A program made the position numbers and the translations under genes. 64,000 nt of DNA, from contig NZ_JAGIOB010000001.1 of NCBI RefSeq assembly GCF_017876495.1, positions 3,224,001-3,288,000 on the forward strand, read 5' to 3'. Origin of the DNA: Microlunatus capsulatus (GTDB lineage Bacteria; Actinomycetota; Actinomycetes; Propionibacteriales; Propionibacteriaceae). Below are positions 33,403-42,337 of the stretch, piece after piece (within the stretch, counting starts at the first letter, position 1; the number at the start of each line of letters is the position of its first letter). The notes under the pieces are model-generated. The model was given only the letters and a program-made list of their open reading frames with translations. It was not told the origin of the DNA and searched no databases.

Positions 33403-34440
33403 TCAGCCGGCGCTGTTGGCGTCGGTCGAGGAGTCCCCGTCGACGGCCCGGATCAGCCGCGGCACCGCGTGCTCGATCGCCCAGCGGTTGCTGAGGACGC
33501 TGCCCCAGTCCATCGAGTACAGCAGGTCGTCCTCCCCGCCGTTCGAGGCCAGCAGGTAGCGGCCCTCCGTCGTGGTCCGCAGCCGGCGGACGACCTCGTG
33601 GTCGAGCAGGGCGTCGACGTCGGTGTGCTCGGTGGTCCAGACCACCACGTCGAGCTCGTCGAGCAGGTCCACCTTCTCCGCGCTCAGCGGGGCGTTGTAG
33701 CCCTTCCCGGCCAGCGCGGCGAGGGGCCCCGAGAACGTCATGCCGACGTCGGTGAGGAACTGGGTGCGGGGGGCGCCGGTCCCGAGGACCGCGAAGTCGG
33801 CACCCCACAGCTCGGCGCAGGCGGCGCGCTTGCCGACCAGCACCGGGTTCTGCGCCCGCACCTCGGCGAACGCCGCCTCCAGCTCGGTGACGAGCCGGTC
33901 GGCCTCGGCGGCCCGGCCGAGCGCCGCGCCGACCAGCCGGGTGTGCGCCGGGAAGGGCACCGCCCAGTCCTCGTGGTCGACGGGCTGGGCCACCGTCGGG
34001 GCGATGGCGCTGAGCTTGGTGTGGTCGTCCTCGGTGAGGCCGCTCATCACGCCGAGGACCAGGTCCGGCTGCAGCGCCGCGACCTTCTCGAAGGGGATCT
34101 CCAGCATGTTGAGCACCGGCGGCGTCGGGCCCAGCAGCGCCTCGTTCCAGGGCCGGGCGGGGGAATAGTCGCTGTCCACGAAGCCGGCGACGGCGACCGG
34201 GACGACGCCCAGGGCCAGCAGGGCGTCGTGGTCGGTCTGGCCCAGCGTGACCACCCGCTGCGGTGCGGCGGGCACGGTCGTCGTCCCGTACCGGTGCCGC
34301 ACCTGGACGGGGAAGCCGGACCCGGCCGGCGTCGCCGAGGCCCCGGCCGCCGGCGCGCGGTTGGCCTGGTTGGCGCAGCCGGCGACCGCGGCCGCCGCGG
34401 CGGCGCCGCCGAGGGCGGACAGGAACTGGCGACGACGCAT
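33403..34440 (-). CDS. Iron-siderophore ABC transporter substrate-binding lipoprotein
   Basis: 345-aa FepB/FecB-family binding protein. Tat-type signal MRRRQFLSALGG and lipobox VAGC (C22) precede the mature protein. The hallmark IPQRVV-type strand appears as APQRVVTLG, and the two lobes are joined by a long helix. No permease or ATPase gene is next to it, so it is an orphan binding protein or works with a transporter encoded elsewhere. ATG 34440 is preferred over GTG 34446 for the GGGGAG spacing. An iron box lies just upstream. Confidence 0.92.
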   Translation of the reverse strand: MRRRQFLSALGGAAAAAAVAGCANQANRAPAAGASATPAGSGFPVQVRHRYGTTTVPAAPQRVVTLGQTDHDALLALGVVPVAVAGFVDSDYSPARPWNEALLGPTPPVLNMLEIPFEKVAALQPDLVLGVMSGLTEDDHTKLSAIAPTVAQPVDHEDWAVPFPAHTRLVGAALGRAAEADRLVTELEAAFAEVRAQNPVLVGKRAACAELWGADFAVLGTGAPRTQFLTDVGMTFSGPLAALAGKGYNAPLSAEKVDLLDELDVVVWTTEHTDVDALLDHEVVRRLRTTTEGRYLLASNGGEDDLLYSMDWGSVLSNRWAIEHAVPRLIRAVDGDSSTDANSAG

Positions 34441-34458
34441 GAGCACTCCCCGATCGTG

Positions 34459-34477
34459 TTAGGTGAGCCTCACCTTA
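34459..34477. promoter_or_regulatory. Iron box (IdeR/DmdR operator)
   Basis: TTAGGTGAGCCTCACCTTA matches the 19-bp actinobacterial iron-repressor consensus at 15 positions and lies 19 bp before the binding-protein start. Iron-replete repression is expected. Confidence 0.85.
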
Positions 34478-34491
34478 GACAGCATTGCGGG

Positions 34492-35325
34492 TCAGCCCGT
34501 CACCGCGTCCACGGGCGCGGCCAGGAAGTCGGCGAAGGGCTGGACGAACGCCGGTCGGGCGACGTTGGCGGCGTTGTGCGAGGCGCCGGGCAGGACGACG
34601 GCGCGGGCGCGCGGGACGGCGTCGGCCAGCGCGGCGCAGTGGGCCGCGAAGTAGTCCGCGCTCCGGCCGCCGGCGACGAGCAGCACCTCGGCGTCGATGC
34701 CGGCGTAGTCGCTCGCGGGGCCGCCGTGCTCGACGATCCGGCGGACCTCGGGCGGCACCGTGGGCAGCAGCTCGACGAACCGGCGGCCGACGGAGGTCCG
34801 CAGGAAGGCCCGCGTCATCAGCTCCGCGAGGGGGTACGGGAGCCGGGCGCCCAGCTCCTGCGGGTGCACGGCGCGGGCCATCACCGTCATCGCCCGCGCG
34901 TGCTGACCCCGCCGGACGGCCTCCTCGAAGGGCTCGAGGAACGCGAACGAGGGCTGGCCGTCGACGTGGAGGCCGGGGTCGTAGACGGCGATCCGGTCGA
35001 GCGGCAGCACCAGCCCGGCCTGCAGCGCGAGAAACCCGCCGCCGCTGTGCCCGAGCAGCCGGCGGGCGCCGGTGTGCGCGAGGACGGCCGCCAGGTCGGC
35101 CAGGTCCGTGGCCAGGGTCTCGGTGCCGTCCAGGGGGGCCGAGCCGGGGCGTCCGCGCCGGTCGTAGAGGTGCACGGTGCAGCGGGGAGCCAGGGCGGCG
35201 GCGAGCCGCTGGTACTCGCGCTGGCCGACCCCGCCGCCGTGCAGGACGACGACGCCGGGCCCGGTGCCGGTGGAGCGGACGGGGACCGGTGCCCCGTCGG
35301 ACGAGCGGGTGGTGGACTCCTCCAT
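34492..35325 (-). CDS. Alpha/beta hydrolase
   Basis: 277-aa alpha/beta-hydrolase fold protein. The oxyanion segment is VVVLHGGGVG (about 25-34), the nucleophile elbow GHSGGG is at about 93-98, and the catalytic His is probably in PGASHNAANV near 250. GAGGAGGG lies before ATG 35325. It is divergent from a TetR gene with a palindromic operator between them, which suggests a substrate-inducible hydrolase. Substrate unknown. Confidence 0.9.
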   Translation of the reverse strand: MEESTTRSSDGAPVPVRSTGTGPGVVVLHGGGVGQREYQRLAAALAPRCTVHLYDRRGRPGSAPLDGTETLATDLADLAAVLAHTGARRLLGHSGGGFLALQAGLVLPLDRIAVYDPGLHVDGQPSFAFLEPFEEAVRRGQHARAMTVMARAVHPQELGARLPYPLAELMTRAFLRTSVGRRFVELLPTVPPEVRRIVEHGGPASDYAGIDAEVLLVAGGRSADYFAAHCAALADAVPRARAVVLPGASHNAANVARPAFVQPFADFLAAPVDAVTG

Positions 35326-35339
35326 CGGACCCTCCTCAG

Positions 35340-35356
35340 TGCGAACGTTGTTCGCA
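35340..35356. promoter_or_regulatory. TetR-type operator
   Basis: Perfect palindrome TGCGAACGTTGTTCGCA (7-bp arms, GTT centre) in the 46-bp gap between hydrolase and TetR genes. It covers the -35 region of the tetR promoter, whose -10 TAGGCT is at 35360-35365, 6 nt before the GTG start. Confidence 0.8.
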
Positions 35357-35371
35357 GTTTAGGCTGGGGAC

Positions 35372-36109
35372 GTGCCCGGCACAAGACCCCCGACCCCCGC
35401 CGACCCCGACCCCGACCCCGCCCCCCGCCCCGGCGGCGACCCCGGCCCCGGCGCCTCCTCCCTGTGGACCCGGCCGGAGCGCGGCGCCCGCGGGCCCCGT
35501 CCCGAGCGCAGCCGCGAGGACATCGCCGCCGCCGCGGTCGCGCTCGCCGACGCCGGCGGGCTGTCCGCGGCGACCATGCGCGCCGTCGCCGCCGCCCTCG
35601 GCACCGCCGCCGCCTCCCTCTACCGCTACCTCGCCTCGCGCGACGACCTGCTGGACCTGATGGCGGACGCGGTGCTGGCGGAGCTGCCCCCGGCCGGCCC
35701 AGGTGGTCCGGACTGGCTCGAGGACCTCGTCGACGTCGGCCGCTCCCTCCTCGCGCTGCACCAACGGCACCCGTGGCTCCCGGAGGCCGGCCTGCGCGGT
35801 CGGACGCTGGGACCGCGCGGCACCGACCACGTCGAGCACTGCCTGCGGCTGATGGCCCCGGCGCCGGCCGGGTCGGCCGCGAAGATGGAGGCGGTCGCGC
35901 TGCTGACCGGGGTGGTCTCGCTCTTCGCCCGACCCGTGCCGGCCGACGCGCGGCCGCTGACCCCGGGCGAGCTCTTCGCCGTCGCCACGCCCGCGCGGCA
36001 CCCGCAGCTGGTGGCCGCGCTCACCCGACCCACCCCGCCCGGGCCGCGCCCGGACCTGTTCGCGGACACCCTCCGCGGCGTGCTCCGCGGGCTGCTGGCC
36101 GGCGGCTGA
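35372..36109 (+). CDS. TetR-family transcriptional regulator
   Basis: 245-aa repressor. A 45-residue Pro/Asp-rich N-terminal extension with GARGPRPERSREDIAAAA precedes the helix-turn-helix (about 48-95, with TAAASLYRYLASRDDLLDLM). The C-terminal half resembles the TetR_C ligand domain of tetracycline-type repressors. The leaderless GTG start and the operator overlapping its own promoter indicate autoregulation plus control of the hydrolase. Confidence 0.9.
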   Translation: MPGTRPPTPADPDPDPAPRPGGDPGPGASSLWTRPERGARGPRPERSREDIAAAAVALADAGGLSAATMRAVAAALGTAAASLYRYLASRDDLLDLMADAVLAELPPAGPGGPDWLEDLVDVGRSLLALHQRHPWLPEAGLRGRTLGPRGTDHVEHCLRLMAPAPAGSAAKMEAVALLTGVVSLFARPVPADARPLTPGELFAVATPARHPQLVAALTRPTPPGPRPDLFADTLRGVLRGLLAGG

Positions 36110-36130
36110 GCCGGCGTCCGTCCCGAGCTC

Positions 36131-38635
36131 TCAGCCGGCCGGCGGACCGAGCCGGCGGGCCAGGTGCTCACCGGTCGGCCCCGCCCGGCGCCGGACCACG
36201 TCGGCGGGCGGGCCGGCGTCCACCAGCCGGCCCCCCGCGTCGCCCCCACCGGGCCCGAGGTCCAGCAGCCAGTCCGCGCCCAGCGCCACGGCCGCGTCGT
36301 GCTCGACGACAACCACGGTGCTGCCGGCGTCGACGAGGTCGTGCAGCAGCCGCAGCAGCCGCTCGACGTCGGCCGGGTGCAGCCCGGTGGTGGGCTCGTC
36401 GAGCAGGTAGAGGGTGCCGCTCAGCCGGGTCCGCTGCAGCTCGGTGGCCAGCTTGATCCGCTGCGCCTCGCCCCCGGACAGCTCGGTCGCGGGCTGGCCG
36501 AGCCGCAGGTAGCCCAGGCCGACGTCGCGCAGCGCCGTCAGCCCGCGGAGCGCGGCCGGGATGTCGTCGAGGGCCTCGACCGCCTCGTCGACGCTGAGGT
36601 CCAGCACGTCCGCCACGGTCCGGCCGCGCAGCGTGACCTCGAGGGTCTCCGCGGCGTAGCGGGAGCCGTGGCAGGTGGGGCAGGGGGAGTAGGTGCCCGG
36701 CAGGAAGAGCATCCGGACGGCCAGGAACCCCTCGCCGCGGCAGGTGGGGCAGCGGCCGGCGGCGACGTTGAAGGAGAAGCGGCTGGCCGTCCAGCGCCGG
36801 CGCCGCGCCTCGGGGGTGCGGGCGAAGGCGGTCCGGACGGCGTCGAACAGCCCGGTGTAGGTGGCGAGGTTCGAGCGTGGCGTCCGCCCGATCGGGCGCT
36901 GGTCCACCACGACCAGCCGGCGCACCTCCTCCAGGCCGCGGGTGCCGCGGACCGACCAGCCGGCCCCCGTGCCCTCCGGCTCGCCGACGGCCGGGTCCTC
37001 GTCGGCGGCGCCGTCCGCGGCCTCGTCCGGGCCGGGCTCCTCGTCCTCGGTCTCCGCGGGCAGCCCGAGGTGGTCGCGGACGACGTCGGCCAGCACGCCG
37101 GTGACCAGCGTCGACTTGCCGGCCCCGGACACCCCGGTCACCACCGTGAAGGTGCCCAGCGGCAGGGCGACGTCGAGGTCGACGAGGTTGTGCGCGGTGA
37201 CGCCGTCGAGGCCGAGCCAGCCGCGGGGCGGGCGTGGCCGGTCGCGCAGGACGGGCCGGTGGTCGGGGTCGAGGAAGCGGCGGGTCGCCGAGGTCGGCAC
37301 CTGCTGCAGCCCGTCGACGGGGCCGCTGTGCAGGACCCGGCCGCCCGCGGCGCCGGCGCCCGGCCCGACGTCGACCAGCCAGTCGGCGGTGCGCACCAGG
37401 TCGAGGTCGTGCTCCACCAGCAGCACAGTGTTCCCCGCATCGCGCAGGCCCAGCAGCACCGCGGCCAGCGCCTCGGTGTCGGCGGGGTGCAGGCCGGCGG
37501 AGGGCTCGTCGAGGACGTAGACGACGCCGAACAGGCCCGACCGCAGCTGGGTGGCCAGCCGGAGCCGCTGGAGCTCCCCGGCCGACAGCGTCGGGACCGC
37601 GCGGTCCAGCGCGAGGTAGCCGAGGCCGAGCTGCACGACGAGCTCGCTGCGGCCCAGCAGGTCGGCCAGCAGGAGGCCGGCGGCGCTGTCGGGGTCGCGG
37701 TCGGCCGCGGCGGCGCGCAGCACGGCGGTCAGGTCGGTCAGCGGCAGCCCGGCCAGGCCGGCGATGTCGTGGCCGGCGAAGGTGACGGCCAGCGCCTCCG
37801 GGCGGAGCCGACGCCCGCCGCAGACGGGGCAGGGGGTGGCGTCGAGGTAGCGGCGCAGCCCGCGGCGGACGGGGGCGGAGCGGGTGCCGGCGAAGGTCTC
37901 GAGCACGTAGGACCGCACGCTGGTCCACTTCCCCTGGTACGGGCGCTGGATCCGGCCGGGCTCGCGCTCGGCGTGCACGGTGACCACGGGCTGCTCGTCG
38001 GTGAAGAGGATCCACTGCCGGACGTCGGGGTCGAGCTCGCGCCAGGGCCGGTCGACGTCGTGGCCCAGCGCGGTGAGGATGTCGCGGAAGTTCTTGCCCA
38101 GCCAGGCCCCCGGCCAGGCGGCGACGGCGCCGTCGCGGATGCTCAGCGAGGGGTCGGGGACGACGGAGGCCTCGCTGACGTCGAACGTCACCCCGACCCC
38201 GGAGCAGCGGGGGCAGGCGCCGGCCGCCGTCGCGGTCGAGAAGGCGTCGGAGTCCAGCCGCTCCGCGCCCGGCGGGTACTGCCCGACGCGGGAGAACAGC
38301 ATCCGCAGCGTGTTCGACAGCGTGGTCACCGTCCCGACCGACGAGCGCGAGGACCCGGCCGCGCGCTGCTGCTGCAGGGCGACCGCGGGCGGCAGCCCGG
38401 TCACCGAGCCCACCCGAGGCGCCCCGGCCTGCTGGATCAGCCGTCGGGCGTAGGGCGCCACCGACTCCAGGTAGCGGCGCTGGGCCTCGGCGAAGACGGT
38501 GCCGAAGGCCAGCGAGGACTTGCCGGAGCCCGAGATGCCGGTGAAGGCGACCACGGCGTCGCGGGGCAGCCGGACGTCGACGTCGCGCAGGTTGTGCTCG
38601 CGCGCGCCGCGGACGTCGATGACGGCGTCGGGCAC
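36131..38635 (-). CDS. UvrA-like ABC-type ATPase
   Basis: 834-aa paralogue of the excinuclease subunit UvrA. Two ATPase halves are present: Walker A GISGSGKSS near 33 and GVSGAGKST in the second half; signatures LSAGELQRL (first half, with Ala for Gly) and LSGGEAQRI (second half). Zinc knuckles read CPRCSG, CPVCGG, CPTCRG and CPTCHG. It is about 100 residues shorter than UvrA and seems to lack the UvrB-binding insertion, like UvrA2/drug-resistance types. An acidic insert (about residues 519-545) is unusual. The GTG start at 38635 has no strong site; an LLM gene ends 38 bp upstream. Confidence 0.88.
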   Translation of the reverse strand: MPDAVIDVRGAREHNLRDVDVRLPRDAVVAFTGISGSGKSSLAFGTVFAEAQRRYLESVAPYARRLIQQAGAPRVGSVTGLPPAVALQQQRAAGSSRSSVGTVTTLSNTLRMLFSRVGQYPPGAERLDSDAFSTATAAGACPRCSGVGVTFDVSEASVVPDPSLSIRDGAVAAWPGAWLGKNFRDILTALGHDVDRPWRELDPDVRQWILFTDEQPVVTVHAEREPGRIQRPYQGKWTSVRSYVLETFAGTRSAPVRRGLRRYLDATPCPVCGGRRLRPEALAVTFAGHDIAGLAGLPLTDLTAVLRAAAADRDPDSAAGLLLADLLGRSELVVQLGLGYLALDRAVPTLSAGELQRLRLATQLRSGLFGVVYVLDEPSAGLHPADTEALAAVLLGLRDAGNTVLLVEHDLDLVRTADWLVDVGPGAGAAGGRVLHSGPVDGLQQVPTSATRRFLDPDHRPVLRDRPRPPRGWLGLDGVTAHNLVDLDVALPLGTFTVVTGVSGAGKSTLVTGVLADVVRDHLGLPAETEDEEPGPDEAADGAADEDPAVGEPEGTGAGWSVRGTRGLEEVRRLVVVDQRPIGRTPRSNLATYTGLFDAVRTAFARTPEARRRRWTASRFSFNVAAGRCPTCRGEGFLAVRMLFLPGTYSPCPTCHGSRYAAETLEVTLRGRTVADVLDLSVDEAVEALDDIPAALRGLTALRDVGLGYLRLGQPATELSGGEAQRIKLATELQRTRLSGTLYLLDEPTTGLHPADVERLLRLLHDLVDAGSTVVVVEHDAAVALGADWLLDLGPGGGDAGGRLVDAGPPADVVRRRAGPTGEHLARRLGPPAG

Positions 38636-38673
38636 CGCCCGCCCGGCGTCCGGCCCGCCGGCGGCGACGGGGC

Positions 38674-39708
38674 TCAGGGCGCGGTGCCCGTCGCCGGGAC
38701 CCAGCCGAGCGCGGGGCCCAGCCGGGTGGCGATGTCGGTGAGGATCTGGACGTAGTCCTCGGGCTCGAAGCTGAAGGGCAGCGCGAAGGCCACCTCGTCG
38801 ACCTCCCGGAAGCCGGCGTGGGCGTGCAGCTGCGCAGCGATCTCGGCCGACGTGCCCACCAGGTCGGCGGCGAACAGCAGCCGGCCCGGGCCCTGCGGCA
38901 CCCCGACCCGGCCCTGTCGCGAGGCGGCGTAGCGGAGGTACTTCTCGCGCTGCGCGGGCGTGGCCGTGTCGGTCGGGATGACGACGAGGCCCTGGGAGAC
39001 CCGGGCCGCGTCGCCGTCGGGGTGCGCGGCGCGGAAGGCCCGGACCTGGGTCTGCTGCAGGGCGGCGAAGTCGGTGGAGCCGTCCTCGGCCTTGATGACG
39101 CTGCTGGTCAGGAAGTTCATCCCGTGCTCGCCGGCCCAGCGCGCCGAGCGCAGGCTGGCGCCGCCGTACCAGAGCCGGCCGGCCAGGCCGGGGGAGTGCG
39201 GCTGCACGCGGTCGGAGAACACCTCGATCCCCTCCACGCCGCTGAAGTCGGTGGCCGGCTCGCCGCGGACCAGCCGGAGCAGCCGCTCGACCCGGCCGTA
39301 GCCGAAGTCCTCGCGGTCGGCCGTGTCGGGGTACAGCGCGTCCTTCACCCGGTCCCACTGCATCGGCGGGCCCACGCTGACGCCGGGGTTGAGCCGCCCG
39401 CCCGAGAGCAGGTCGACGGTGGCCAGGTCCTCGGCGAGCCGCAGCGGGTTCTCCCAGCCCAGCGGGATCACCGCGGTGCCCAGCGCGATCCGGCGGGTGC
39501 GCTGGCTGGCCGCCGCCAGCACGGCGACGGGGGAGGAGATGCCGTGCTGCAGGTGGCGGTGCCGCACCCAGGCGGAGTCGTAGCCGAGCTCCTCGCCCAG
39601 CGTGATGACGTCGAGCGTCGACTGGTGGCCCGGGCCCGGGTCGGCCGGGTCGAAAACGCCGATGGTGAGGAAGCCGAGGCTGCGGAGCGGCTGGCCGGGC
39701 AGGGGCAC
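38674..39708 (-). CDS. LLM-class flavin-dependent oxidoreductase
   Basis: 344-aa luciferase-like monooxygenase fold enzyme using FMN or F420. Family segments are LTIGVFDPADPG at the N-terminus, LGYDSAWVRHRHLQ, RIALGTAVIPLGWENPLRLAEDLATVD passing through the barrel, and LWYGGASLRSARWAGEHGMN. The substrate is unknown. GTG 39708 follows AAGGACC, and the gene is 17 bp after the PIG-L stop, so they may share a transcript. Confidence 0.9.
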   Translation of the reverse strand: MPLPGQPLRSLGFLTIGVFDPADPGPGHQSTLDVITLGEELGYDSAWVRHRHLQHGISSPVAVLAAASQRTRRIALGTAVIPLGWENPLRLAEDLATVDLLSGGRLNPGVSVGPPMQWDRVKDALYPDTADREDFGYGRVERLLRLVRGEPATDFSGVEGIEVFSDRVQPHSPGLAGRLWYGGASLRSARWAGEHGMNFLTSSVIKAEDGSTDFAALQQTQVRAFRAAHPDGDAARVSQGLVVIPTDTATPAQREKYLRYAASRQGRVGVPQGPGRLLFAADLVGTSAEIAAQLHAHAGFREVDEVAFALPFSFEPEDYVQILTDIATRLGPALGWVPATGTAP

Positions 39709-39725
39709 GGGAGGTCCTTCCGGGG

Positions 39726-40493
39726 TCAGTTGAGCCGGGAGACGGCGAAGAGCTCGGCGAGGCGGCCCTCGGGCAGGCCGGCGAGGGCGGCGTTGCCCGC
39801 GTTCCAGCCGCGCAGCATCTCCTCCAGCCCGTCGGCCTGGTGGCCGGTCTGGGAGGCGTGCGCGGTGAGCGCGGCGACCTTGCGGTCGAAGCGGTCGGTG
39901 ATGTCGACGGCGTGCGGCAGCTCGGGGTGGCCCATCAGCCAGAGCTCGCTGACCTTCCACGGCTCCAGACCCTGCTCGACGAGCTCGGGCCACGCGAACC
40001 GGTTCTCGGCCGCGGGGTAGACGGCGCGCACCGTCGCCTCGCCGGCAGCCAGGTGGTCGGGGTGGGAGGCCTGCAGCCGCTGGTAGAGCCGCTGCGGGGA
40101 CTGGGTGAGCACCCGCTGCGGGCGGACCCGGCGGATCACCTCGACGATGGCGCGCTGCAGCTCCCAGGAGGGCTCCAGCCAGCCGTCGCTCCAGCCGTCG
40201 AGGAAGCGCACGTCGGTGACGCCGAGCTCGGCCGAGGCGGCCTGCTGCTCGCGCTCGCGGATGGCGGGCATCTGGTCGCGCGGGGTGTCGTCGAAGCCGC
40301 CCTGCTCGCCGCGGGTGCACAGCAGCAGCGTCACCTCCACCCCGGCGGCCACCCAGCCGGCCAGCGTGCCGGCGGCGGCGAAGTCGGCGTCGTCCGGGTG
40401 CGCCGTGACCACGAGGGCCCGCTCCACCTCGGTGTCGGGCAGCGGCTCGGCCCAGGCGTAGGGGTTCGGGCGCGGGTCGGGCTGGTCGGTCAC
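39726..40493 (-). CDS. PIG-L-family zinc deacetylase
   Basis: 255-aa LmbE-like N-acetylglucosaminyl deacetylase fold, related to MshB/Mca of mycothiol metabolism. The zinc motif AHPDD is at residues 31-35 (H32, D35) and the third ligand is H147 in SHPDH. MshB proper has a longer form, so this is probably a different amide hydrolase. GTG 40493 is 6 nt after TAGGGT (40500-40505), a leaderless promoter. It precedes the LLM oxidoreductase gene on the same strand. Confidence 0.9.
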   Translation of the reverse strand: MTDQPDPRPNPYAWAEPLPDTEVERALVVTAHPDDADFAAAGTLAGWVAAGVEVTLLLCTRGEQGGFDDTPRDQMPAIREREQQAASAELGVTDVRFLDGWSDGWLEPSWELQRAIVEVIRRVRPQRVLTQSPQRLYQRLQASHPDHLAAGEATVRAVYPAAENRFAWPELVEQGLEPWKVSELWLMGHPELPHAVDITDRFDRKVAALTAHASQTGHQADGLEEMLRGWNAGNAALAGLPEGRLAELFAVSRLN

Positions 40494-40526
40494 CCGCTCA
40501 CCCTAGGCGGGCGGGCCGGACGACGG

Positions 40527-40556
40527 ACGGCCCCGGGTGCGGGCACCCGGGGCCGT
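40527..40556 (-). terminator. Strong hairpin terminator after the ScyD-like gene
   Basis: Perfect 14-bp arms ACGGCCCCGGGTGC (40527-40540) and GCACCCGGGGCCGT (40543-40556), with a 2-nt centre, 13 bp after the minus-strand stop. Confidence 0.8.
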
Positions 40557-40569
40557 GCGCGCGGCGGGG

Positions 40570-41745
40570 TCAGCTCCGGCGGAGCGGGACGAACGCCCCC
40601 GGCTCGACGGTGACCACCTGGCCGGCGGCCGGGATGCCGAGGAAGATGCCCACGGACCAGGCCGAGGAGTAGAGCGTCCCGCCCTGCACCAGCAGGCCGC
40701 TGGGCATGGTCACCTGCGCGTAGCTGCGCTTGTGCGCGGCGCTGGGCTCGCGCTTGACGATCTGGCCCACCGTGGTCGGGTCGAAGCCGGCGGGCGGCGG
40801 GCCGTCCATCGGCGGCGCGCCCTCGAGCAGCTCGGAGACGAAGACGTTGCCCTTCCTGTCCACGGCCACGCCGGTCGGGGAGGTGAAGCCGCCGATCGTG
40901 TAGACGAGCTTCCCGCTCCTCGGGTCGACCTTGTAGACCCGGCCCTGGCCGCGGACCTCCGAGGTCAGCGCCGAGACGTAGAGCATCCCGTCGGGCCCGT
41001 AGGCCAGGCCGGTCGGCACCGAGTCGCAGCCCTTGCCGCTGGCGTTGTTGTTGGGTGCGTCGGCGCAGGCCCCGGTGGTCTGCGTCGGCGGCACGAAGAA
41101 CGTCGACACCCTGCCCCGGCGGTCCACCTTGAGCACCGCGTTCGCCCCGGCGTCGGCCACCAGCAGGAAGCCGTTCCTGCTGCGGTCGCGCAGCAGGAAG
41201 TAGGGGTTGGAGAGGGCGTCGAGGGGGACGCCGTCCGGCCCGAACTGGGTCTGGCCGTCCGGGTTGGCCTTGAGCTCGTAGGCCGCCAGGTCGGCGAACT
41301 TCTTCGCCTTCCCGCCCGGCTTCGCGACCACGACGGCCGCACCGACGGCACCCGGAGCGGAGTCCGGGGCCGGGTCGCCGGTCGCCACGTAGATCTTGCC
41401 GCCGATCTTCACCACGCCCTGCGGGGTGGCGAGGCCGGAGACGACGACGGTCTTCGCGCCGGTGCGCGGGTTGACGCGGGTGATCTCACCGGAGTCGGAC
41501 TCGGCCACGTAGAGCCGGCCGCCGTTCGACGAGACCTGGCGGGGGCCGTCCAGGCCCCGGGTGACGACGTCGACGGTGCCGGCGGGCGGAGCGGGGCGGC
41601 TGTCGGCCGAGGCCGGGGCCGACACCAGCGCGACGGCGCAGCTGGCGGCCGCCAGCACGACGAGCGGTCCGCTCCTCCTGGAGCGCTTCTTCCTGGCCGG
41701 CGTCTCGCTGGGCAGGACCTGATCGGATGGCGGCTGTTCGGACAC
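40570..41745 (-). CDS. Secreted ScyD/ScyE-family beta-propeller protein
   Basis: 391-aa exported protein. A basic N-terminus (ARKKRSRRSG, about 17-26) precedes a hydrophobic signal (about 27-46) ending SAPASA. The mature part consists of NHL/SMP30-like propeller blades with repeats such as GLDGPRQVSSNGGRLYVAES, GLATPQGVVKIGGKIYVATG and GFTSPTGVAVDRKGNVFVSE. ScyD/ScyE is a family name from cyanobacterial scytonemin clusters; in actinobacteria the function is unknown. GTG 41745 is preceded by GGGGGAAAC. Single gene ended by a strong hairpin. Confidence 0.85.
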   Translation of the reverse strand: MSEQPPSDQVLPSETPARKKRSRRSGPLVVLAAASCAVALVSAPASADSRPAPPAGTVDVVTRGLDGPRQVSSNGGRLYVAESDSGEITRVNPRTGAKTVVVSGLATPQGVVKIGGKIYVATGDPAPDSAPGAVGAAVVVAKPGGKAKKFADLAAYELKANPDGQTQFGPDGVPLDALSNPYFLLRDRSRNGFLLVADAGANAVLKVDRRGRVSTFFVPPTQTTGACADAPNNNASGKGCDSVPTGLAYGPDGMLYVSALTSEVRGQGRVYKVDPRSGKLVYTIGGFTSPTGVAVDRKGNVFVSELLEGAPPMDGPPPAGFDPTTVGQIVKREPSAAHKRSYAQVTMPSGLLVQGGTLYSSAWSVGIFLGIPAAGQVVTVEPGAFVPLRRS

Positions 41746-41962
41746 GTTTCCCCCGGAGCTCGTGGTCCGCGTCGGCTCTGGCGCGGCACCGGCGACGCTA
41801 GCGGGGCCCTCCTGCCGCGCGCCAGGGTCGTGAAAAACTTGCCCGGAGGTCCCGTCGAGGGGTTCATCGGGCGCGATCCCGTCGCCGGAGACGGCATCGC
41901 GCACGCCGGGGACGGCACGCGTCGGCTTGACGTCCATTCGCACAGGTGTTCGATACTGGGGC

Positions 41963-42304
41963 ATGGCCACCCGTGACAACCTGCTCTCCTCGGTCCTGCA
42001 CGGGACGGCCTGGCGGGCGGCGGTCGAGCGGCGCTCGATCGAGGACGCGCTCGCCGAGCTGCGCGGCCTGGCCGCCGGGCGCGACGACGTGCTGGCCGAG
42101 GCGGCCGGGGTGACGGCCGGCTCGTGGATGGCCTGGCCCGAGGTGCGCGTCGGCCACGAGCTGGTGGTCGCGGGGCTGCTGGTGATGGCGGCGGAGCGGC
42201 TGGACTACGACCTGCTCGCCCACTGGGTCCGGGTCGGCTACGAGCGGGGCCTGCAGGCCCGCCGCCCCGTGCACGGCGACCCGCTCGGGAACGGGATCGA
42301 CTGA
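41963..42304 (+). CDS. Hypothetical protein
   Basis: 113-aa soluble, mostly helical protein that I do not recognise. It begins MATRDNLLSSVLHGTAWRAA and contains WMAWPEVRVGHELVVAGLLV, no Cys, no signal peptide. ATG 41963 lies 5 nt after GATACT (41952-41957), consistent with a leaderless mRNA. It is followed 33 bp later by an SDR gene on the same strand. Confidence 0.75.
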   Translation: MATRDNLLSSVLHGTAWRAAVERRSIEDALAELRGLAAGRDDVLAEAAGVTAGSWMAWPEVRVGHELVVAGLLVMAAERLDYDLLAHWVRVGYERGLQARRPVHGDPLGNGID

Positions 42305-42337
42305 GCCGGCGGCGGAGGCGTCTGCTTGGCTGGGGGC

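Noticed and set aside
38636-39358. N-terminal extension of the UvrA-like frame across the LLM gene
   Set aside because: The extra sequence is the shadow of the LLM oxidoreductase; conserved UvrA sequence begins at VIDVRGAREHNLRD.
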